A DNA stretch of 64,000 nucleotides from contig OZ024846.1 in the NCBI GenBank assembly GCA_964017145.1, positions 2,666,001 to 2,730,000 of the forward strand, in the 5' to 3' direction. The notes under the pieces are model-generated. The model was not told the DNA's origin. It saw only the letters and a list, made by a program, of their open reading frames with translations, and did not search any database. A program made the translations under genes and the position numbers. Every line of letters begins with the position of its first letter. Position 1 is the first letter of the stretch. Below are positions 49,780 to 62,310 of this stretch, in pieces. Source of the DNA: Agrocybe praecox (lineage: Eukaryota > Basidiomycota > Agaricomycetes > Agaricales > Agrocybaceae).

Positions 49780-52040
49780 CACCGAATCACTTGACGCTTT
49801 GGTAGACCGTAGCCTTTCCCGTGGATGCTCCCCAGTTAGTAGTCTACGGGAACGAAAGGGTAAGATTCAGAGATGTCGTACGGAAGGATGCATTATCATG
49901 AGGTATCATAGTCTTACCAGCCTTGAGTGGAGCTTGAGGGTGTAAAAATGCAAAGCTATTCATAATACGCCCAGACATAACTAGACTCCTATATCCACAG
50001 AATAGCAGTACGTTTTTAAAGAGACGCAGGATGGACGGGGTGAAAATGGCTTCTGTACTCTGCAATCCAACGCCCATGAACTAAAATAAACAGATGAAGA
50101 AGTCTTTCTGTGATCAACCAACGGGACATATACAAAGGTAATTTTGGTATTTTATAACCCGACGCCCATGACGTTGTCAGAAGACGAAATTTTCTAAACG
50201 GTAGGAAACAGTGTCACTAAAAGCTTATGTCGAAAGCTACTCAGACCCGACGCGCTGATTTTCTTTTTCCCAATTTACACAGATAAATTAGTATAGATTA
50301 CTTACCCAGTGAGAGACATTAAACCGAACACATCACACCACCCCAATCTACGCTGGAGCAGTCCAGGATGCAGATGAATCGATGATGAATTCGGCTATGG
50401 ACGCCCGTCGCCGTCTTACAAATGATGGATCTAATCTAATCTATATGTACGGATTGGGCAATCCGTTAAATTGCACTGGCACAACGCATTCCCCTGTACA
50501 ATCGTTTTGGGTCAAGGCTCGAGCGGTGCTGTATAGCCGCTTCCACGCACAAAAGACAAAGATCACCTTTCCTGAATAAAGCTACACGTTATACAGGATG
50601 GTATAAAGATCCACCATGGGTATCTCCATGTTCAGTGATTGTTCTCAAGTACGGTGACACTTTCATCCAAACACGATCCAAGAATGTCACGCTGACTGTA
50701 ATCCACCTCTTCTAAGCTTGGGATTATGCATGCAAGCCTAAGGATGCTCTAGGATCCCAAGCATGAGAATATTCTGGGGGCCGTAACTTCTAAAAATTCC
50801 GACAACCGATTAAGAAGTCAACTTGTCGTCCGATGTGTGTGGGCATACTAGGTGACTAGGGCGGTGCATAGCCTCAGGCCTTATAGATCGATGGCCAACC
50901 TAAGTACGATATGTAACATGGAGAAGATGGCTCATCCTATCATATGATACTTCATTGAAATACAAATACGACCGGACTGGAATGAGAATCCTTGGAGAAA
51001 ATGCGGCTTTGGACACTACTCAGGATGAACAATCAGCGTGAGATTGGCGTTGGATATTTTCTTCTAATGACTCGACATCAAGAAACGCAAACAAAAGAAG
51101 CCTCTATATTGTGGTTAAGATCTGAGCTGAAGATCTGCAGACTTGGAGTGGATCCCACAATACTTTTGTAGCGGTTACCTATAGGATCGGCACGATGCAA
51201 AATATATAGCTTGTAAATCGGATATGTTAGGCCTCTTTCTACCATAAGTTTTCCATACTCTCTTTTTCAGCTTATTTGAAGACTCCAATTTGTGGGCATT
51301 CAAAATCCTATATACAAAAGGCAGGTAACAATGACTCATAACACGTATTGAATCCACAATGGCATATAAATAGCATCAAAGAAGAGCCAGTTGAAGTGAT
51401 TGTTTCAATCTGATCGAAGGTTGTGTGCCTGGTTAGTCTCAGTGCCACCATGAGAAGAAAACCTCGGAATATATTCCGGTCGGATAGAATCGACCGATAC
51501 CAAAAACACTGGTTCTCTTCCTCGTTCTAATCCATCGATCCAACATCGATGTATTCTAAAGATAGATTTCACGACGGCATCAAAATTACGCAGTCCAATC
51601 GGAGGGTTTAATTTCAGATGCAGGGTTAACGTTACTTGTTTTATTAATAGATGTAGACGCCCACATTGCATAATTCCATGCGGTCTCATTGTGCGAGTAG
51701 CATGGAATTGAATGACATAGGCGGAAACGGGAGGTTTGATATACGCACACACATGCAACACGTTTCTTGGTGTATACACTTTAACAATTGGAAAGTAGAA
51801 TCTATATCCCTGGGTCATGAGTCTTCGATCTTGAGTGCTATTTCTGCACGAGTATTGTATATTCTTAAGCCCAGGTTCAAGTATAACCTTAACGATGCCG
51901 ACTAATTTGGGACCTTTTGATCTCTTTGTTATCGGTTGATCTACGAGTACAATGCTCTTGCATATTTGGAAATATCGTGGGTTGAGACGGCCTAGCTTTC
52001 CGCTTGGTAAGAACTAAACAATTCAGACAAGTCATTACCC
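49780..52040. other. gene-poor stretch inside an inverted-repeat pair
   Basis: No supported gene. From 50380 on it lies between two inverted ~58-bp repeats (see next entry). Short frames have no domain. Confidence 0.4.
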
Positions 52041-52428
52041 TCGTCGTCAGCTCCAATAATAATGACGTCTATTGAGGGCGACTTGGATTTTCCCTCTTCC
52101 CTCATACGATCCGAGTGACCCGCAACCCACCGAATATCCTCCAGGGTTTCTCTCAAGGCGGCGTTAGCCAATAACTAGGCCCCGAAAGCATCTTTTCCAC
52201 AATTTAGGCCTCACATTACACTGGCTCATATGCCTCATCGTCATATTCGCCCTAACCCCTGTAGACGCGTATAATTTCGTAATCAACGTCATTTCCTACC
52301 CCTCTGGGATCAACATGTTGGCCGCTCTCTTCACTTGAGAGTATGGGAGCAGCAGCATTATCTGTAGTCTAGATTAGATTAGATCTATTACTTGTATGAC
52401 AGCGAAACGTCCATAGCCGAATTCATTC
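50380..52428. repeat. inverted repeat pair bounding a 2-kb segment
   Basis: ATGAATTCGGCTATGGACG ... GGATCTAATCTAATCT at 50380-50437 recurs inverted at 52372-52428 with about six differences. Between them lies unrelated sequence plus the permease fragment at 52.2 kb. It may be a composite element or two head-to-head repeat copies; no target duplication was found. Confidence 0.5.
52042..52345 (+). pseudogene. amino-acid permease (LAT/APC type) fragment, copy 1
   Basis: The plus strand from about 52205 reads GLTLHWLICLIVIFAL, then DAYNFVINVISYPSGIN, before a stop. This matches the conserved PPGDAYNF...ISYP segment of LAT/MUP1-type amino-acid permeases as I know them, including the membrane helix before it. 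Only this one piece remains. The surrounding ~300 bases are repeated at 63171-63500. Confidence 0.6.
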
Positions 52429-53081
52429 CATCCTTTGACCACTACGCGCTTCCCCATCTACCCCATACAGCTTCATACTGGACTGCCCCAGCGCGTTGCA
52501 GATTATGACCTTAGCAGGGTGAGCAAGGTTGAGGAAGACCGGTTCAGGACCGGTTTGGGCGGTTTGGGAAGCAGACACTCTCTTTTCCCTGTTCTTCGAC
52601 GTGAATTCTGTTTTCATTTTATCCGGGAAGAAATCAACCAAGCGGGGTCCAAAATCTTTAAATGGCGTATAAAACCTCATTTATACATCTTGAATCCTCC
52701 TACTTGCACTTTGATTAGTATATATAAAAAACGTCGTCGTGCATGATGCACTTAGAGCCATACAATATCTGTTTGAATATGTCGCAGTTAAGAGTTGAAA
52801 CACATAGGATATGAAGACGAAATACAGTATAGGACACGGTGACCGTGACGAGGCAATTCTGGAATGTGTTCTTGGTAGGTGACATACTATGGACGGAGCC
52901 TCGAGAGATTCAAGCAATGGGACAACGCGATATAAGGACGGAGGCTTGTCAATGTAAGTGTTCGGATATTGGCTTGCTGTTTTAACAGTAAGGTTCCTAT
53001 CCCCCATAATTCATACGTTTAAGGAAATAAAATGTTGCTATCACGTAAGCTTACCTTTTTAGAGTATATCATGTAAGCATA

Positions 53082-53240
53082 CCTCTTTGGGTGTCGCCCC
53101 AAACCCATAATTCAGAAAATGTTGACCGTTTGTTTGTACGTTGTTTGTTCTCTTGCCACGTTACCTCTGCCTCTTTGGGTGTCGCCCAAAACCCATAATT
53201 CAGAAAATGTTGACCGTTTGTTTGTACGTTGTTTATCTCT
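53082..53240 (+). repeat. 88-bp tandem duplication
   Basis: CCTCTTTGGGTGTCGCCC through GTTTGTTTGTACGTTGTTT occurs at 53082 and again at 53170, nearly identical; period 88. Recent by its identity. Confidence 0.8.
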
Positions 53241-53374
53241 TGTCTTGATTTGGGCTTCCTCTGGACTCCTGATCCATTGCTCTTCAACTCGTCGACAGCA
53301 CTAGTAAGGTGTATGTATACAATCATGTTCTTCAATCTCCACACCGCGCCGTTCTCAGCTTTGTTCCATTTGCG

Positions 53375-53973
53375 CTAGTTTTCCCTGTTCAATTCCTCTA
53401 GTCTTTCTATGTGGCTTATACTTAGTCCGTGAATGTAACCAGGTACGAGTGAATACTGCCTCCTCGCTATTTTGTACTTTCGGCTGTCTCGTCCCTCTGC
53501 CGTGAAGAATAGTACCATTGCCGGTGGGTCCTTGAGCATGACGGCCCCGTCTTCATTGATCTCGTGGATGGTGTTTTTCAATGGGTTTAGTATAATCTCC
53601 TCGATTGTACCTCTTGGCCCGTTTGCTATAGTTATGTTACTTTTGATCATCACTTTCATTCCCACAGCCAGTTCTATCGCATCGTCTGGATCGCCCATGT
53701 TCTCTGTCGTCCTTTTGGCTATCGCCAGCCTTCTGCCCTCCGCGACTGGTTCTTCTCCGGTATCTCTGTCGGCGTCGTTGCCAGGGATTTCTTTCTGACT
53801 GGAGGTAATTGATATAGGTCCCCTGCGAGTATGACATGCATCGATCCGAACGTATATTCAGCACTTCCTGACCCTTGTTCTCCCCTGCGTCTTATTGTCG
53901 CTTCTGACGCGCTATACAGGAGTTTCTTGTTGGCCATGGAAATTTCGTCGATTATCAAAACCTCTATTCCCAT
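53375..53973 (-). pseudogene. PIF1-like/Helitron helicase remnant
   Basis: Two minus-strand frames overlap. The upstream one (53973-53719) has EVLIIDEISMANKKLL and FGSMHVILAGDLYQLPPVR, the Walker B and motif III of PIF1-family helicases. The downstream one (53698-53375) has LAVGMKVMIKSNITIANGPRGTIEEIIL, the late helicase segment, then LVPGYIHGLSISHI. The motifs between them and the P-loop are missing. PIF1-like helicases with this wording are carried by Helitrons or by stand-alone cellular genes; the decay and surroundings favour an element relic. Confidence 0.75.
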
Positions 53974-54539
53974 ATTCTTCCTCCGTTAATTTACTCCCCC
54001 TTTACCCTTTCCTGCGCCCTCGTCTGGTCTCTTTTTTTATTTTTATTCCTGCCCGAGTCTATCATCTTCTGGATCAGGTTCATCCTCGTCCCAGATCCCC
54101 TCCGGCGGTTCTTTTTTATTTATTTATTTTACCATGTTGGCATCCAACGACGGTTCTGTGCCGAATGAAAATGATAAGGACAAAGGTGTCGCGTTTTCTC
54201 GAAAATCCTCTGAATTTTTTTATGTGCTAATTCAAGAATTATATTTATCGAACAGAGGACGACGAAGAACGTGGCGTCACACCCAGGGATACAAAGCGTC
54301 GCAAGTTTTAAGCAGACCTGAAGATTATGGAGTATAAGTGTTTCCGTCTAAAGCCTTAACCAATTTTTCTTTTCAGACGTTTATAAGTAAATAAATAAAA
54401 ATGTTGTCGAAAATATATTCATTTTCTATGCCACAATTTCTATATATATGAGTCTTGAATAGGATATTCTTCTCAAATAAAGTCAAAAAGCCGCATCGAG
54501 CCGTACAGCAAGCCTATTGGTGACAAAGTCGCCCGCTAG

Positions 54540-56650
54540 TGGATAAATTTAGAGCACAAAGCTCCGACACCGCCGATTCAACACCGCTAAGTGGACGGCA
54601 CGATGTCGGCCATGGGAATTTTCTATATTTGGTTGTTAGGGGGTTTGCTTTGAACTTTCTAGTTTCGGCTCCTATCGCTTCCCCCTTCGACTTTCAATAG
54701 TCAATTCTCTTGGAGGGCTCCAGATATGTACTCGTCGGGGCTATATTTCCCTTTAATTCATGCACAGTTACAAGATCATTTACGCGCTCCAGTGATCGAC
54801 TAGCACCGTAATGTGAGTCGGTAAATTTCCTTTTCGTTCAACATCCTTTCCGGTCTTCTCCTTCCAACCGTTCTTTTTATGTCAAACAATTCGCTGATGA
54901 CTTCCGTGCACAGCCTATCTGGCCCTACATCTCCCTCTCGAACAACAACTATGCGCTCTCCAAAGCGACAAACCTTCGACGCACCGTCTGCAGGATAAGC
55001 ACGGTTATTATTCTGTTGCATCTCTCAGAGAACCTCGTTTCTGTTGCCGGTACGTCCCATGTCACATCCCTAACTTGAATTGGAGTCATTTTTGACATGG
55101 ATATGCGCAGAGATCTGTTATGGATGGTTGTTCTTGTGCAGAGTTCGGGCTGGGGTGTTTTATTAGGTTGCATGGGCAGAGGAAATATACGTTACAAAAG
55201 CACAAAATACCATGGGTATCCCTGCCCCTTTCATTCGCTGCAACAAACACATATACGCCCTCCCTTTCGTCCTCGTTTGATGTCCCTTCGTCGTCGGGAT
55301 CCACGACCCGCCCTCGACAACCTTATTAACTTCACCCCAAATTTCCTCCTCGCCTGCCCCTTGTTTGGGCTTGCCTCTTGCCAAAACCACCATGATCAGC
55401 CCAAATGCAAACACGAACGCACAACTATTATTACGAACATCTAGACTTTCCTCCTCGTCGTCCTCATCCTCGCCTCATCAACAATTCACTGGTCCTTCCT
55501 CCCTCGCATCCCTCTTCTTTCTGCAAACCCAATGATCCTCATCTCCACCATTCTGTTTCGGCTCTCACTTTTGCTCTCTTCTCTTGTCTGACATCCTCGA
55601 CAAACTCAATTTCACGCCTCGCTCACACTGGATCAAATCTCAACTCCACCTCAACGACGACCCGTCCCTCCAAGCTTATTCCCATTGCATGTTACTCCAT
55701 GTTGACCTTTATCGCTTCTCATGACTCGCGAGTCGCGCTGCTGCGGCATTCTTTAGTGCCACGAATGTCTTTTGGTTCGTCGTCCCGGGTGGTCCCTCTT
55801 TTGAGACCCCTGAGAGAGCGGGACCATACAGGAGTTTATCGTATTAGACGCATGCGGCTGTGAAATGGGCGATGTTTGCACCCAAAGTTTGCGCGAGCGT
55901 CGGGGTATAAGTTGTAGTGGGTTGGGGAGGACGGCTTGAGGAGGCGGGTGTTTAGAAGATTTTTGGGAAGGAAGAGTGGTGCATCTGCATCGACCCATCT
56001 ATGCTGGATGTTTGGCTGGCACCTTGGGAGTGAACGCTGTCCCTCCTCCCTTCCTTCCCAGCGACGACAAGCTGCGTAATAATACGACCCTCCTATATCT
56101 ATTCACTCGTCCCCATCCTACTTCTCGTTGCCATCACTTGTACTGGACAGTCGCGTCACCTTCTCTGTGACTTTTATGTTGCCATCTCATTCGCCACCTC
56201 CCAAACCCTCTTCGATGTTCGACATTCAGCTCTCGAACCTCTATCTCCAACATTACAATCAGGTCAAATACGGACGCGTAAATTGATACATTCCACTATC
56301 TTCTCGCTCTGCCTGCATCTCTCTTTTACACCACCACCAACAAGATGATCGCTATCATCACCGCCAGGAGCATGAACGCCAAGTCAGTCAACGCTCTTCC
56401 AGGCACCTTTCGAAAGCTTCAAGTTTCGTTTGGTCTCATTCTTTGGGGGAATAAGGGACGGGTTTTTGGCAGTTGAAGTGTCCATCTTCAGTGGACCCCT
56501 TGCTTTTTCCATCGTTGTCATCGCTCATCGACTTCACCGTCGACCCTATCGCGGCTTCCCCTTCCTTTTTCTGTCATCCCTCGACGTGACTGCTGCCTAA
56601 TCTTGCTTAGGCGTTTACGTCCAGTCAACATCACTATGATCACTAACAGC
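54540..56650. repeat. segmental duplication block, copy 1, with TM-module debris
   Basis: Resembles 60840-62310 in the same orientation: CTATATTTGGTTGT and TTAGGGGGTTTGCTTT at 54631-54653 match 60970-61002; a conserved splice-donor-like TAATGTGAGT/TAATGTAAGT follows at 54810 and 61152; both end in TCGTTCAACATCC and further shared pieces. On the minus strand it holds acidic-then-hydrophobic pieces such as DEDDEEESLDV followed by CAFVFAFGLIMVVLARGK (near 55400), LAFMLLAVMIAIILLVVV (near 56350) and LVVVLLVIIVMLTGRKR (near 56640). No intact gene. Confidence 0.5.
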
Positions 56651-56659
56651 ACCACCACG

Positions 56660-57580
56660 AGCCGTCTACCTTCCCTCGCTCTCTGCTCTCAGAGTTATAC
56701 ACACCCCTTCCATGTCATTTGTTTTACTTTGTATCGTATCCCGTCCCGCGGCTTCCCTTCCTGTTTTCTCTCCAGACATCCCTCTTGCTCCATCTCTTTT
56801 TTCCTCCTCTTCTTTTCTCCGCATCTCTTTCCCTCTCCCATATCTACGTCTATGTCCCTGCAAGATAATTTCCCGAACACTGTTCCTCTTAGATATGTAG
56901 ATATTTTTTCTCCCTGATTTCTTTCATCTCTTTGCCACCATGCACTTACTTGTCGGCTCCTCCGTATAGATATCTTTGTATTTTCACGCACGATGAGCGC
57001 TTTGGTCGCGAATGATAGCTATAATCATTACCATTTTCTCGTTCTCCCCTCTTGTATTCCCCTTCCTTTCTTTTCTTTCTTCCACCCTCCTCTTGTTCTT
57101 TCTTCAGGCTCAAACTTCCATCTTGACTTGAGACTCACGTCTATTATCAATATGCGCAGTCCGACGCCTGTCGCGGAGGCTCACTAACGCGTACATATTC
57201 ATATCTTAACTGACGTATGGGGACTGTTTTCTCCATCTGTTTTTGGTCACTCATCAGTCCTCCTTTCTCTTTCACAAGACGGCTCATCCCGCCTTATCTT
57301 GAAATTAATTCAGGAGTATTCAACCTCACTGTGTACTATATGTCTTGCTTTCTTTCGAGGAGATAATAGATATATTCAGATTTTCTATGTTTTGTGCCTA
57401 TATACATATTTGCCATCATAGGAACCAAATTTTGTTAGAGTCGAAGTGCAACGTCCAGCAACTAGTTTGGGGGGGAAAATATTTCTGCACCTTGACGTCT
57501 AAATATATTAGCTGCGTGCTCTTATTTGCGGAAACTTTATCGTACATACATGGATCCATGCAGAAAATGATATCCGTTGC
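56660..57580. other. pyrimidine-rich stretch without a gene
   Basis: The plus strand is dominated by C and T runs. Frames on both strands are low-complexity. It is the 3' side of NACHT 4. Confidence 0.4.
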
Positions 57581-57589
57581 CCTGGTCTA

Positions 57590-60036
57590 TCAGGGACTTC
57601 CTGTCACACTGGATCGAACTCGCACCAGATAATTCTTCATCTCTTGAAGTACGAGGGCGCTGCGGATCGGAAACTCAGTCGTGATATATTCGTCCAGGAA
57701 GGTTTGCTCTTGGCAGTGTTGAACCAGTGATTCAGAAAGTCCAGCTCGAGGAAGGAAGAAAATTATATAGCCGAGAAGCTGAAAGACCTCATACTCATCT
57801 AAACTGCGGGTCTCGTTTATTTTCCATTGTCCATTGTCGCAGGTCAATGCGTCCAACATTTCATTTTCGCCCATATAATCCTTATAATGACGCATGGTTA
57901 CACAATATAAGGCTGCCCTTGCGTAGGCGGAAGGACCTATAGTGTATCTGTCTGATTGGTCTGGATGCTGTAGAAAGCGCATAAAATGTTGATAGTAGTG
58001 AGATTTTCCACCCTCGAGTGTGAAGGATTCCATAAGATGGAGCACATCAGTCTTATACATGGTGCCAAAATCCAGTCGATGAGTAATTGGCACACACATG
58101 TCATTCCCCAGGTGACATGCAATACATAAGAGCAGGATCAACTGGTCATCCTCGTAGTAGTGCGGCAGCTGACACAAAAATACTTGTTCCACATATTCTT
58201 GATGCCTTTTTTCTATTACAGCCCAGCATTCATACAAAGGGGCCTGAGCGGAATTTTAAGCATATCAACATCAAATGGATATTTCTTCCTTACCATGCGT
58301 GCACAGAATGGAAGCCAGAACCAAAATACAAATTTTCGGATGTCCATATAAAGATCATCATTTATCTCTGTCTCGTGGTTTTCTATTTCGCTCAATATAT
58401 GGTCGACAAAGAAAATTTTGTCAGCGGTATTGATTAGTGAAGCTGTGCTCTGGCATAGCGGTAATTCCCTTTCAATGAAATTATTAAAAGAGTAAATTTG
58501 ATGGCGATCTGGGAGAATTTAGTTTGAGATGTTCAACAATTTCTGGGAACCCTCTTACCTTTGATCGCCATTTGAATTATATTTGCAATATGCTCTGATC
58601 TGTAGGTATCAATGTCAAGGAAACAGCCTCCAGACCTCACAGGGTCAAGAAGAGAATCATGAAGCGATTTGTGTAGGATTTTCACAACCTCCAAGTCCCT
58701 GTCCCACCGCCAAGAATAAACCTTCTCGATAGAGACAATGGCCCCTAGATCGCAGAGCAAAATCTTGAGCTCCCCTGATTCCAACGTCATAAATGAAGAT
58801 ATGTCGGGTTGATAGAGTTTATTATATACTCCATGTGAGATGATACTAAGCATATATAAAACGCGCTCTGTATCTGTGGCGGAATTGAGGATCATTTTAT
58901 ATAGCGCATCCAATTGCGCAAAGGGCAAGTCACCGCGAGCCGGTCGTAGGTTATTCACTACATCAAGGCGGTGATCGGGCCGATGCCTGATAGATTGGAG
59001 GTAACGAAGCACCGTTGCCGCATAAATGAATTGCCCTGACGATTTTCTGACGATTTCTTCCAGAATTTCGTCGGATGGCCAAGAAGCAGAGATTAGAGAT
59101 TTAAATGGATGGTTTGATTTGATTTTCTCAAAACCATCTCTGAGAAAAAGGCGAATGTCATCGTCGGGATGGAATGTTTCGTCAAGGTAAAGTCGAAAAA
59201 ATACACCGTTCATAGGTTCTGAGTTGAAGACGGTGGTGATATCATGTTCCGGGCGACTGGCAACTAGAAATATGACAGGAAGCTCGTATTTGCGGATTGC
59301 ATCACGGAGCATAGTAAGGATCTCCCTCTGGGTGTCCCTATCAAGGCACTCGTCCAGTCCATCAATAACAATGAGCCGACGCCATTTTTCCTCGAGGGTA
59401 TCCAGTGGTGCATAAATTCTGCGAAGTAGCTGGATCACAAGTGTATCAAATTGATGACTCAAGCTTCTGGTGAAGATGAGGGGATCGTTATAAATGGCGA
59501 ACATTATATATTTCTGGGTAGTTGGAATGGAAAAGAATATTTGGTATGCAAGCGTGGCGACGAAGGACTTGCCATGATTCCTGGTTGGATCAGATCGAAA
59601 AAAGAAAAAGCTGGCTATTATGAGACCTTCTGAAAGGCAGAGTTCGATGATGCTTTGTGCGATAGCAGACTTCCCTGCACCAGCGGCTCCAGTAAGCCAC
59701 ATGATATAGCGATACCACGATTCCCAGTCTTTGCGATACATCCAGTCCATGATCTTCTTCAGGACAGCCACTCGAGTATTTGGATGACACTTCGGAGGGT
59801 CAAATCGAGCGCCAGAGTTGTGGAACGCTGTGTGAGAGACGTTCTCCTGCAATATTTCGAATGGAGCTATGAATTGACGTATCAATAAATAGCCAGTCTG
59901 GAGGCGACTGCGACTGTAACCCACGTTTTCTGTCGTGAGCAGTAACATTGTGCGTGAAATTTCCTCCCGTAACAACGACATTCCTCATCGATATCATAGG
60001 CTGGCTTCCGATGGTATGTTCGTAATGCGTCTCCAT
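57590..60036 (-). CDS. NACHT-domain STAND protein 4 (one frameshift near the start)
   Basis: Exons on the minus strand: 60036-58559, 58508-58294, 58243-57590, with the same intron positions and the same 215-nt middle exon as NACHT 2. METHYEHTIGSQPMIS and the motif NVVVTGGNFTHNV are in one frame. From about 59890 on, the homology (IAPFEILQENVSHTAFHNSG) is in the next frame, so a one-base gain or two-base loss has occurred between 59880 and 59930. Downstream it is open: P-loop GAAGAGKSA, Walker B RLIVIDGLDECL, LVASRPEHDI, GQFIYAATVLRYLQSIRHRP, then LQHPDQSDRYTIGPSAYA and LLGYIIFFLPRAGLSESLVQ. A separate ATG (59981) exists in the second frame, so a protein lacking the N-terminal motif could still be made. 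Confidence 0.82.
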
Positions 60037-60049
60037 TGAGACGATGCCG

Positions 60050-60830
60050 GGACAATGGTCCTTGGTCAGAGTGCTGAGGGAAGGAAGAGGCACGACACAT
60101 CCCCATGCACACCTACCATCTATTTATCGTGCTCTCCGACAGCTGGTTATCCATGCCACCTACGCACGGCACTGTATATTTCAGTGACACAGCCCAATTG
60201 CTGTTCCGAGTGCCAGAAGCAACCAGTGAATTCTTGGGCGCAAATGAAGAATACTTTGGCCAGGGTATCCCTTCCTGTGCGCTACGCAGCAGTGCAGTGT
60301 ACGCCAAATACATCTACTCTTCTATTTGGATTTCATATCAGCATGTGAATAATGAACAAAACGCAGTCCGTTTGAGGACACGTTCTCTGTGAAGCAGTGC
60401 ACAATGTATTTTTGGCTCTGATTAATGATAGAACTCTTTGCGTTTACCTCCTATGTGTTATGGCTCTCGCTCTTCCCATCCACATCATGGTTTCTTCTTG
60501 AGGATATGCGTGAATAGAAGGAAAACGTGAGCGCTTGTTCAAAGTACGACCGTTCTAGTGAACCTAATTACATGTCTCCTCGAAGATGATTTGATGTAAA
60601 CGATTACTTTTATTTCAATCCATGGCTATTAATTAGAAGGAATGAGTTCGCGGAAAGGTGCTGCTACGGAGTAGAGGAAAACATGGATGCCCTTATATAA
60701 CAGTGAGAGACGAGAGAGACTAAGCTTCAGACGAACAAGTACGCGACTACACCGACAAGTTATCGAGAAAGGTCCCGAAGACCTCGTCTCTGGAGAGTAC
60801 GAGTCAAGCGGTCACCGGCACCCACTTCTG
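60050..60830. other. upstream region of NACHT 4
   Basis: Presumed promoter of the minus-strand NACHT gene followed by unassigned sequence. Open frames here have no domains. The 5'-flank repeat of NACHT 2 and 3 is not present. Confidence 0.4.
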
Positions 60831-60839
60831 CATACATGT

Positions 60840-62310
60840 AAATCGACCTCCAATCTGTTAAATACTCGCCCGTCGTGTTATTCGTGTACGCGATTTGGTC
60901 GGTTCGTTCCGAGACGCCAATACAGCTCCGCCAGGAGACGGCACAATCTCGGCTCGGGCAATTGACCTATATTTGGTTGTAATGTTAGGGGGTTTGCTTT
61001 CTGGTTCATGTCCCCCTGTCGCTTTTCCCTCAACATTGAACTCTCTCATTACTTTAGATATGTTCGTCCAGGCGGACGTATATACTACATTGGCGTTCGA
61101 TTCTTACACACTTAAAAGATTCTTCACGCGCCCAGTGACGGACAGTCACTAATGTAAGTTGGCTTCTTTTTTTTTTCGTTCAACATCCTCTCTGCGCTTC
61201 CTCTCAAGTTCACCTTTCTCCTTCCTTGAGTCCAAGCAAACTGCTGATAAAAGTCATTTGAACAGTCTATCTATTCCTACATTGGCCCGTCGAACGCCCA
61301 CCATGCGCTTTTCGAATTGAGGAACCCCTGAATCTGTTGCAGCTTTCAGCGAATTTCGCTTACGACCCTCGTACGTCCTTTTTCACATCCTCCGTTCGAA
61401 CTGTTCAACGCGAGGAAGACATTACAGGCAGCATTTGAGGTTTTGGCTGTAGATTTTGGGATGTGTTTAGGGAAGGAGCGTTTTATTGGGTTGTGGGGGC
61501 AAAGGAGGTCCCGGTCAGCAAGTACCGTGCCCTGGTCTGGAAAACACGTACCAACTCCCGCCTTGGCGAACACACATACTACCTCCCTTCCGTCCTCGTT
61601 TGACCTTGGTCTGTTTTCCCTCCTCTTCTTCCGGATCTAGGACTCGTTCTTGATATCTCGGCAAGCCCGCCGTCAGCACAAGCTCGCCTTTCCCTCCCTT
61701 GTTTTTCCATTCGCTCAGCGACCCTCCACGCTCCTATGTATTTACGGCAGACGCTAACGTTGGTACATCAGTCGAACCTCTTGGCGCCTGCCTCTGACCA
61801 AAAGCAACATCATCACAAACTCGAACACGGACACGACGACGGGTATCACAAACGGCCGGGAGTTCCTCCTCGTCTTCCTCATATATGTTTCCATACGTCT
61901 ACGATCCACAGGTTCCACACGAAAAAAGAAGAAAATATCTATTTAATTACCCCCGATTTTCAATGTCAAAACCGACCCATCCCTCGATAAGCTCCCGTTG
62001 TGCGGTCCTTCGTCATCCATGCCTTCCGTCTCCTCGTCCTCGTTGACATCCATGATCCACGCCATTATTCCCTCCGCTCGTATTTACCCTTCTAATCTTC
62101 CATCGTCGGCCCTCGGCCCCCTATGGATCTCGATCAGTCGTAATGAAACCCCGACGTCCTTCTTCCCTGCCGCTTCGTATCCTTGCTTGCCTTTCGTCAA
62201 CACCAATATCGCCACCACTACGAACGCGAACAAGACCACTGAATACCATGAACGCCGGCTCTCCTGGTCCTCGTCTCCATACCCAACACACACATCCAAA
62301 AAAAGCATCG
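60840..62310. repeat. segmental duplication block, copy 2, with TM-module debris
   Basis: Partner of 54540-56650. The minus strand carries two more module-like pieces: an acidic run then FVIPVVVSVFEFVMMLLLVRG (near 61830), and GDEDQESRRSWYS running into VVLFAFVVVAILVLTKGK (near 62200), with MDVNEDEETEGMDDEG (near 62040) as another acidic block. No piece forms a complete gene. Confidence 0.5.
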
